A stretch of DNA of 5,901 nt from Sutterella sp. (GTDB lineage: Bacteria; Pseudomonadota; Gammaproteobacteria; Burkholderiales; Burkholderiaceae_F): positions 1 to 5,901 of the forward strand of contig DNLN01000046.1 of NCBI GenBank assembly GCA_003488465.1, read 5' to 3'. Below, piece by piece: positions 5,259-5,901 of this stretch (its first letter is position 1; each line of letters starts with the position of its first letter). The notes beneath the pieces were generated by a model. That model saw only the letters and a list, made by a program, of their open reading frames with translations. It was not told the origin of the DNA and did not search any database. Position numbers and translations under genes: made by a program.

Positions 5259-5901
5259 ATGGGCAGGGGGAAGATTTTTTTGACGGCCGCACTCATCTGC
5301 GCGGCGAGTGCCGCGTGGGGAGCGCAAGCTTCGGCGCAGGCCGCGGGAGCCGTCGTGCGCATCGGACTAGTCGACAATTTCGCCCCATCCTTCTACATCA
5401 ATTCCTACGCTCCAACGATCCAGTATCTCAAGGAGCGATTCCCCCAGTATCGGTTTGAATCGGTGGAGTTTGCCGGGGCTCGGGAAATTGAAAAGACCCG
5501 CGAGCGGCTCGACTTTGTCGTGAGTTCAAGCGGCTCCTTTGCACATATGCGCACGCAGATGGGGCTCGAGCAGATTGTTGTGCGCAAGCCCGTAGCTGTT
5601 TCCAAGGCGTCCGAGTCCGTGAGCGGGGTCATGCTCGTTCTTGAGGACCGCAAGGATCTGCAGACGCTCTCCGACCTCAAGGGCAAGGTGATGGTTTCCG
5701 CAAACGCGCGGATATTCGGCGGGTATGTCGCGCTGCTCGATGAGATTGCGCGCAGCGGATATGATCCCGACCGGTTTTTCGCCGAGAAGCGCTTCACCGA
5801 GTTCCACTACCCCGATGAGATCTCGCTGCTCAGTCTCGGACGGGCCGACGTGGCCTTCTTGTCAAGCTGCAGGCTCGAGGAGGTGGTGAGGGACGGCTTG
5901 G
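5259..5901 (+). CDS. PhnD-like periplasmic sensor/binding domain, probably N-terminus of a TtrS-type histidine kinase (partial)
   Basis: The 214 residues visible run off the right edge without a stop. A signal peptide or first membrane segment is at residues 1-26 (GRGK, hydrophobic core, AQASAQA), then a PhnD/SsuA/transferrin-type binding domain: VVRIGLVDNFAPSFY at 32-46, LDFVVSSSG at 84-92 (where the family has DFV.tnpg), SGVMLVLED...LSDLKGK at 112-133, and IFGGY at 142-146 followed by GYDP. This order is typical of the periplasmic part of TtrS-like sensor kinases, which detect small anions such as tetrathionate; a free substrate-binding protein of an ABC transporter is the alternative. Frame choice rests on the domain match. 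Start is uncertain: ATG 5235 is also in frame and the frame stays open back to 5127, and neither ATG has a good ribosome-binding site; ATG 5259 gives the better signal peptide. Confidence 0.8.
   Translation, partial: MGRGKIFLTAALICAASAAWGAQASAQAAGAVVRIGLVDNFAPSFYINSYAPTIQYLKERFPQYRFESVEFAGAREIEKTRERLDFVVSSSGSFAHMRTQMGLEQIVVRKPVAVSKASESVSGVMLVLEDRKDLQTLSDLKGKVMVSANARIFGGYVALLDEIARSGYDPDRFFAEKRFTEFHYPDEISLLSLGRADVAFLSSCRLEEVVRDGL

Noticed and set aside
5156..5458. 100-codon plus-strand frame
   Set aside because: Composition is unnatural and it overlaps the PhnD-like gene in another frame, which has clear domain matches.

Overview
The window looks like chromosomal DNA of a betaproteobacterium of the order Burkholderiales. 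The clearest evidence is the tmRNA gene, whose tag reads ANNERFALAA, close to the ANDERFALAA-type tags known from that group. GC-rich genes with G/C-rich third codon positions, a FadL-type porin and a PhnD-like periplasmic sensor domain fit a gut Sutterellaceae member, but that genus-level placement is inference.

Layout, left to right. (1) 1-588: the C-terminal two thirds of a PhzF-family isomerase-like protein. Its frame is closed upstream by an in-frame stop, so it is truncated or frameshifted at the left edge. A terminator follows. (2) 589-833: a leader with several small inverted repeats, then an OmpP1/FadL/TodX-family outer-membrane transporter (834-2090) with a strong terminator. (3) 2160-3160: about 1 kb with no intact recognisable gene. 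It holds two adjacent hairpins (2162-2191 and 2195-2241; the second looks like a minus-strand terminator), two more hairpins, a set of degenerate repeats about 31 bp apart carrying consensus TTGACA on the minus strand, an AT-rich stretch, an unidentified coding remnant on the plus strand, and a 13-bp direct repeat. A candidate minus-strand small RNA (about 2377 to 2187) can be drawn from the promoter-like and terminator-like ends. (4) 3120-3571: ssrA (tmRNA) on the minus strand, complete with terminator, tag reading frame and near-consensus sigma70 promoter. (5) 3673-4790: a two-gene operon with a 4-nt ATGA overlap: a small, strongly basic exported protein and an outer-membrane beta-barrel-like protein ending in Phe, followed by a strong terminator. 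(6) 4853-5258: an AT-rich intergenic region with a perfect 10-bp inverted repeat and three copies of an octamer. (7) 5259-5901: the N-terminal, PhnD-like periplasmic binding part of a protein that runs off the right edge, most likely a TtrS-type sensor histidine kinase, alternatively a free-standing binding protein.

Apart from the coupled pair, the genes appear to be separate transcription units divided by terminators. A theme of the window is the cell envelope and periplasm (FadL porin, exported basic protein plus barrel, periplasmic sensor). The parts that are not explained by known families are the 2160-3160 region and the coupled pair.
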